Origin: Rhodospirillales bacterium
GTDB taxonomy: Bacteria > Pseudomonadota > Alphaproteobacteria > Rhodospirillales > Shumkoniaceae
Direction: 5' to 3'
NCBI GenBank assembly: GCA_018432935.1
Contig: JAHDSF010000007.1
Span: forward strand, 84,058 to 148,057
DNA length: 64,000 nucleotides
The number at the start of each line of letters is the position of its first letter. Within the stretch, counting starts at the first letter, position 1. The notes below the pieces were generated by a model. That model saw only the letters and a list, made by a program, of their open reading frames with translations. It was not told the DNA's origin and searched no databases. Shown here piece by piece: positions 60,301 through 64,000 of the stretch. The translations under genes and the position numbers were made by a program.

Positions 60301-61221
60301 GACGACCGCGTCGCCGACGGGGCGGTCAGCCTGCACCCCGCCTCGCCCACGGTGGCGTTGCCTTTCGACGTCTCCCAGCTGCCGGACGGAACGGTGACGC
60401 TCTTCGTCGTCGCGGTGGATACCAGCGGCAACGAGAGCGCCCCCGCCATCATCGTCAAGGACATCGGCGGGCCGGTGGTCGCCAACGTGGTGGAGACGGT
60501 GGACTGGCAGGCGCAGGGGTGGCCGGGCGAGATCGCCGGGGCCGTGGTCGACGGCGGCGAGCTGGCGGCCGTCAACCTCGCCCCGTTCGTGCCCGCGAGC
60601 GGCCCCTTCGTGCCGGCGGCCGATTCCGCGTCCTTTGTGCCCGACGATGCGGAAGGCAGCTTCGCAGCGCTCTCCTACACCACGTCACTCGACGCCAGGC
60701 CTGCGTGGCTGCCGGCGCAGCTGACCCTTTCACGCGAGCTGCAGGGGCAGGCGGCGATCGATTACCGCACCGACCTCGACGACGGCTGGATCGCGGCCGA
60801 GGACGAATCCCCCTTCGTGCCGGTGGACGACGGCGCGCCGTTCGTGCCCGACCTCGGTCCCTGGCGGCCCTGGCCGGGGGCGATCCCCCTCGAGCCGCAG
60901 ACCTACCAGGTGCGGCTCCAGATCCCCGGCGGCCCGGTGCAGGGACGAATCCGCGCGCTGGCCGCGGTGGCCGACGTGGAGGACGTCGACGAGCTGTTCC
61001 TGAACTTCGCGGTGGCGGAGGGCGGCACCCGGCTGCCGCTCACGAGAGACTACAAGATCGGCGTCGCCGACGTGGGGCTGACGCTGCTCGCCGACGGCGG
61101 CGCGGCGGTTTCGGCCCGCGCCACCCTCGACGGCATCGCGCCGGGGCCGCTGATCGAATGCCTGTCCGGCGCCGGCGCGTCCGTCGCCGGCCGCGTCAAC
61201 GCCCGCCCCGTGGGGGCCTAG
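57376..61221 (+). CDS. TipJ-type central tail hub / host specificity protein
   Basis: A 1281-residue protein like lambda J that forms the tail tip and contacts the receptor. The N-terminal part has a ubiquitin-like fold (LTLPSGGSILDIIKASGADK, VVSIRVVPSGGGGGGGKNPL), then a Gly/Ala-rich membrane-like stretch (IVLTIVVMIVAWWVGGLVAG). NPMGPIPAMFGTAHMYPLFA marks the J hub core; fibronectin-type repeats occur at about 820-1060. Near the C-terminus the motif FVP recurs five times (about 1070-1160). The start is uncertain: ATG 57376 overlaps the lipoprotein start, and GTG codons at 57427 and 57460 are alternatives. Confidence 0.9.
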   Translation: MTCEILPPVDGGKSSTPVPRKSTHAPLRVIASPDPFLTGTIDLTLPSGGSILDIIKASGADKALIGGAHVWICDAAMTQEPVEIPRENWHRVYPKPGTVVSIRVVPSGGGGGGGKNPLRIVLTIVVMIVAWWVGGLVAGAMNAAGYSATAASIGQGLAAAAVTLVGNAIVNAVVPVTPPKLSEMSGGFNATSPTQAISSTQNQANPMGPIPAMFGTAHMYPLFAAVPYTEILGNEQYVRELFELGYGPVEIAEERIGAVPLAQFEGVESEFRAGHDDDAAVTLYANTIREDSYNMQLTAAGGARTLETRDGADEVSGDFAFQGLVTFDNYGNRQTRTVEVKVEYRAAGSADPFVTDGMMTADGAAVEGGIYTVTAATEQIVRAPFRFKPAAQGRWEVQFTRLTADTTSTQIRDASYVTALRTITYTPPATPAGRARKALRIKATNQLNGYVQSYNCVVTRLLPTWDGAAWTAPVATSNPAWVALAILRCPRKGNAKPLADSRLDLETWLAFAERNDVPDQNGEPMYRFDGVIDTRGTVREVVNQVLATARASLAIRDGKWSVIWERPQAAAKQMFTPRNSWGFEYERTFVDMPHALKMRFVNPEKDWQKDEVIVYDDGYDETTATLFETIEQWGVVRSSQAWREGRFRMAEAKLRPGTYKLSVDVEHLQATRGDLVRVASRLMRWGLGEGRIKTMTVDGDGNVTSLTLDARLLLEAGKSYGLRIRKADGTQIIATPATPAEATETAVLALAPAIAAAEAPAEGDLAAFGEAGRETVDLIVRGIGRLDSNHARLHLVDAAPELQTVDTGPIPPFQTQATWPGQGANTAPAAPIVDSVVSDERAMVPAAGGGWQQFIRVSLVRKSGIAVPLDAIVAQWRRTGSGDAWSKASYPPLSAAIDLGPLEEGGTYDVQLWNVSGGARPGVPSTITTIHAHHVIGRSASPPKPVATLQAGTVDAPAYQAPWDLAGFRVSYKPGDDRVADGAVSLHPASPTVALPFDVSQLPDGTVTLFVVAVDTSGNESAPAIIVKDIGGPVVANVVETVDWQAQGWPGEIAGAVVDGGELAAVNLAPFVPASGPFVPAADSASFVPDDAEGSFAALSYTTSLDARPAWLPAQLTLSRELQGQAAIDYRTDLDDGWIAAEDESPFVPVDDGAPFVPDLGPWRPWPGAIPLEPQTYQVRLQIPGGPVQGRIRALAAVADVEDVDELFLNFAVAEGGTRLPLTRDYKIGVADVGLTLLADGGAAVSARATLDGIAPGPLIECLSGAGASVAGRVNARPVGA

Positions 61222-61233
61222 GAGACTTGAGAC

Positions 61234-62064
61234 ATGACCGACTTTCCGACCAGGGACGCATACTTTCCCGCCGGCGCCGGCAACGTGGGGCCGATGCGCA
61301 CCGGCCAGCGAAACTTCTACGATGCGGTCCGGCAGATGCCCGGCGCGCAGGCCGCGGCCGCTTTGGCGATCGTCGCCGGCGTCGTTACGCCGACGAGGGC
61401 TGCGCACGTGATCGACACCGAGGCCGCGGCGGTCGCCGACGACCTCGCCAATATCGCCCAGGACAATCTGCCGGACGGCGCGGTCCTGGTGCTTATGAGC
61501 ACCGACGCGGCCCGGGTGCCGACGGTCAAGCACGGCGCCGGTGGGATGGGGCAGATCCTTCTTTGCGGCAACGCCGACCTCGCGCTTTCCGATCCCTCCA
61601 TGCGGCTGATCTTGCGGCGATCGGGCGCGACCTGGGTCGAGGACGGCCGCAGCTGGGGCGCCAACGTTGCGGGCGCGCGCGCCTGGCTGGCGGCGGCAGC
61701 GGCCAATCACAATCACGACGGCACGTACGTGAATGCCGCGGGCCAGACCCTCGGCGCCGGCTACGACATGACCCCCTACAACCTCGGCAACGTGAGCGGA
61801 AACCTCACCCCTGACGTCCGCCTTGGCGCTATGCAGTACGGCGTCCTCACGGGCGACCTCACCATCCTCGCGCCGGCGCGCGATGGCACCGTGGTCGAGA
61901 TCGAGCTCATGAACGACGGCACCGCCCGCCAGCTCCTCTTCTCGGGATACACCCAGCGCCCGGGCGGCGAGTACACGGCCGGCGGCACCCTGGTGCACAC
62001 GCTGTATATCGAGAAGCGGGGCGCGCGGGTCAGCGTCGACATCGTGCCGGAGCAGGCCGCATGA
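61234..62064 (+). CDS. tail fibre-type protein
   Basis: A 276-residue protein directly after the hub gene. The N-terminal half probably attaches to the tip (RDAYFPAGAGNVGPMRTGQR, VDGVV-free globular part). A short NHNHDG motif near residue 159, seen in many fibres, precedes a beta-rich C-terminal head (YNLGNVSGNLTPDVRLGAMQ, VVEIELMNDGTARQLLFSGY). Likely a receptor-binding accessory. Overlaps the next gene by ATGA. Confidence 0.75.
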   Translation: MTDFPTRDAYFPAGAGNVGPMRTGQRNFYDAVRQMPGAQAAAALAIVAGVVTPTRAAHVIDTEAAAVADDLANIAQDNLPDGAVLVLMSTDAARVPTVKHGAGGMGQILLCGNADLALSDPSMRLILRRSGATWVEDGRSWGANVAGARAWLAAAAANHNHDGTYVNAAGQTLGAGYDMTPYNLGNVSGNLTPDVRLGAMQYGVLTGDLTILAPARDGTVVEIELMNDGTARQLLFSGYTQRPGGEYTAGGTLVHTLYIEKRGARVSVDIVPEQAA

Positions 62065-64000
62065 GCTTGACCCTTCCCCTCCGCCGCCACGGCTCCCGCG
62101 GCTTCTACGAGATCAAGAGCGCCCTGGAACTGAAGGCGGCGTCGGGCCAGTACCTCTCGAAGACGCCGGCGGCAGGAACAAGGACCGCCTGGACGTTCCG
62201 CATCCTGGCCCGACGCGAGAGATTGACCCAACCCTACGACGGCCTGTTCGGCACCGCGAATAGCTATCTCCGCTTCGGCCTGGGCAGCGCGGAGGACAAC
62301 ATTCACGCGGTCGTCTACACGCCGAGCGGGACCGCCGAACTACAGACGACCCCGCTCTTCCGCGACACCAGCAGCTTCTATGACATCGTCTGGGGCTGGG
62401 ACGCCAACAACGCGACCCAGGGCAACCGGCACCGTCTCTACGTCAACGGGGTGCGGATCACCGCGTTCGGCACCGCGAGCTACCCCGGCGCCACGGGCTG
62501 GCAGTCCGACATCAGCAGTGCTGTTGCTCACAGCATCGGTCGCTGCCAGGAGTCGGCGCGCTACTTCGATGGTGTGATCGCGGACGTTCACTTCATCGAC
62601 GGGCTGGCGCTCGACGCAACCGCCTTCGGCCAGTTCGACACCAACGGCAAGTGGCACCCGAAGCGGTATTCCGGCAGCTACGGTGCGACCGGCTTCCACC
62701 TCGACTTCGCCAACGCCGCCGATCTCGGCAACGACGTGAGCGGGAACGGCAACGACTGGACGCCTGTCAACGCGCCGGTTCAGATCCTCGACACGCCGAC
62801 GAACATCCACTGCCGATGGGATCGAACCGGGGCCTTCGGCGGCACGATTTCCGAGGCGGGGCGCAAGATCACTCAGTCGGGGAACACCTTCGTTCCAGGC
62901 TCCCAGGTCATCCCGGACGGCGGCTATTGGGAAGTTCGGGTGAACGCGGCTGGCGGCAACATCTTGATCGGCGTCGCCAAGACGCCTACGCAGCCGGACG
63001 CGGTGATCAATAAGCCGACGACCTACTACTATGTGCATTCCGGCAAAAAGGTTAACAACAACTGGACGGGGACGGCTTACGGCGCGACGTTCACGACCAA
63101 TGATGTGATCGGGGTGCACCTCTCAGGCGGCAACCTGTCGTTTTACAAGAACGGCGTCTCGCAGGGTGTGGCGTACTCGGGGCTGTCGGGCGACTTTGTG
63201 CCAGCGATATGGACAGACGGCAGCACGCTGACGCTGGCGACCGACGCCGCGAAGTTCGATCACATCCCACCCGTTGCCTTCAAGGCGCTCTGCACCAAGA
63301 ACCTGCCCAAGCCCGCCATCGTCGACCCCGGCAAACACTTCGACATCGCACTGTGGACCGGCAACGGGGCGGCCCGCACGATCCCGACCGAAAGCGCTCC
63401 GGGGCTGGTGTGGACCAAGGATCGGGCGACATCGGGTGGTCACGCCGTATTCGACTGCGAGCGTGGTGCGGCGAAGATCCTTGTGACGCAAAGCACTACG
63501 GCAGAGCTGACAGCCTACCCCGATACGCTGACGGCGTTCGGCTCCTCGGGGTTCGACCTCGGCGCGGACACCGGGGGGAACATCGTCAACATGAACGGGC
63601 GCACTTACGTCGGCTGGGCCTGGGGTGGCTTCACCCAGCTTTCCGCGCCCGAGATCGCCGCCCTGGTGACGGCAACCGGTGCGACCATCACGCCGACCGG
63701 GATCGCGGTCAATCAGGCGGGAGGCTTTGCGGTCATCACTTATACCGGCATCGGCGTTAATGGCTCGCTGCCCAATCCTCTCGGCAAGAAGCCCGGCATG
63801 TGGTTCGTCAAGGACCGTTCGACCGGCAACGCCAACTGGCCCGTTTACCATCAGGCGACGGGGGCCACCAAACGGGCGGGGCTGAACCTCGCGCAAGCCT
63901 TCGATGTGCAACCCTACTGGCAGAGCACCGAGCCGACCGACGCCAAGATTTTCCTCAACAACGATGCTTGGGTGAACGGTGCCGCCGTCACCTACGTCAT
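62061..64000 (+). CDS. large tail fibre with LamG- and SPRY-like domains (3' end beyond window)
   Basis: The frame from ATG 62061 is open to the window edge, at least 646 codons. Residues about 30-200 form a concanavalin A/LamG-like domain (FYDIVWGWDANNATQGNRHR, LYVNGVRITAFG). Residues about 280-390 are SPRY-like (YWEVRVNAAGGNILIGVAKT, DVIGVHLSGGNLSFYKNGVS). From about 430 on there are repeats of the form GLVWTKDRATSGGHAVFD and GMWFVKDRSTGNANWPVYHQ, typical of phage fibre lectin arrays. It is somewhat less GC-rich than the other late genes, as receptor-binding genes exchanged between phages often are. Confidence 0.82.
   Translation, partial: MSLTLPLRRHGSRGFYEIKSALELKAASGQYLSKTPAAGTRTAWTFRILARRERLTQPYDGLFGTANSYLRFGLGSAEDNIHAVVYTPSGTAELQTTPLFRDTSSFYDIVWGWDANNATQGNRHRLYVNGVRITAFGTASYPGATGWQSDISSAVAHSIGRCQESARYFDGVIADVHFIDGLALDATAFGQFDTNGKWHPKRYSGSYGATGFHLDFANAADLGNDVSGNGNDWTPVNAPVQILDTPTNIHCRWDRTGAFGGTISEAGRKITQSGNTFVPGSQVIPDGGYWEVRVNAAGGNILIGVAKTPTQPDAVINKPTTYYYVHSGKKVNNNWTGTAYGATFTTNDVIGVHLSGGNLSFYKNGVSQGVAYSGLSGDFVPAIWTDGSTLTLATDAAKFDHIPPVAFKALCTKNLPKPAIVDPGKHFDIALWTGNGAARTIPTESAPGLVWTKDRATSGGHAVFDCERGAAKILVTQSTTAELTAYPDTLTAFGSSGFDLGADTGGNIVNMNGRTYVGWAWGGFTQLSAPEIAALVTATGATITPTGIAVNQAGGFAVITYTGIGVNGSLPNPLGKKPGMWFVKDRSTGNANWPVYHQATGATKRAGLNLAQAFDVQPYWQSTEPTDAKIFLNNDAWVNGAAVTYV

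Larger units (their letters stand above)
24330..64000 (+). mobile_element. Mu-like transposable prophage with siphovirus tail, right end outside window
   Basis: The block carries the Mu gene order: leftward repressor, ner, transposase A, ATPase B, Gam, gp16/GemA, Mor, lysis genes, gp26-gp29, MuF, protease/scaffold, capsid and gp36. Then comes a lambda-type non-contractile tail (tube, frameshifted chaperones, tape measure, K-like peptidase, J-like hub, fibres). The left end is not fixed exactly; in Mu the repressor stop lies a few hundred bases inside the end, which places it within about 24.25-24.5 kb. All structural genes look intact, so the element may be functional. The last fibre gene is cut by the window edge. 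Confidence 0.92.

Noticed and set aside
1..64000. tRNA, rRNA or CRISPR array
   Set aside because: No cloverleaf-like segment with a TTCGANNC arm, no conserved rRNA tract and no regularly spaced direct repeats were seen on reading the gaps.

Overview
The window is a very GC-rich stretch of an alphaproteobacterial chromosome. The gene content and codon style fit Rhodospirillales or a relative, which is an inference from families such as malate synthase G, glutathionylspermidine synthetase and tripartite tricarboxylate (TTT) transporters. No rRNA, tRNA or CRISPR array was found. About 24 kb of host DNA is followed by about 40 kb of a Mu-like transposable prophage that runs off the right edge.

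Host part, 1-10 kb: malate synthase G (glcB), an SH3-domain lipoprotein, an OmpA-domain protein, a bifunctional glutathionylspermidine amidase/synthetase, malto-oligosyltrehalose trehalohydrolase (treZ) and two small envelope proteins. Host part, 10-22.7 kb: a two-sided catabolic locus. A GntR/FCD regulator, a transketolase and a TIM-barrel isomerase lie on the minus strand. Facing them on the plus strand are an SDR, a complete TTT transporter (binding protein, small and large membrane subunits), an SMP-30 lactonase, a BKACE beta-keto acid cleavage enzyme, a Gfo/Idh/MocA dehydrogenase and a second SDR. A shared GTATAC motif stands before both arms. The locus probably imports and degrades a sugar acid or similar polyhydroxy carboxylate whose identity cannot be read from the sequence. 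At 22.7-24.4 kb lie a frameshifted relic of the membrane protein at 9 kb and an unrecognised 392-aa gene.

Prophage, about 24.3 kb to the edge: an S24 repressor facing a Ner-like regulator across an operator region; early genes (ParB-fold protein, MuA transposase, MuB ATPase, small wHTH proteins, Gam, ASCH protein, a second ParB-fold protein, MT-A70 methylase, GemA); middle/late regulators (Mor-like and HTH); a lysis cassette (GH108 endolysin, membrane/lipoprotein hybrid); Mu-type head genes (gp26/27, terminase, DUF935 portal, MuF, protease/scaffold, decoration, capsid); and a lambda-type long flexible tail (tube, frameshifted assembly chaperones, tape measure, M/L/K-like proteins, TipJ hub, fibres). 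There is no sheath gene, so this looks like a transposable phage with siphovirus morphology.

The most notable signals are: a textbook -1 ribosomal frameshift site (A AAA AAC plus a 10-bp stem) joining the two tail-assembly chaperones; a pair of repeats with compensatory stem changes in front of two consecutive tail genes; a MuF protein carrying a PBECR-like nuclease toxin domain; an opposite-strand lipoprotein gene wedged among the tail genes; and a 27-bp perfect palindrome before the protease/scaffold gene.
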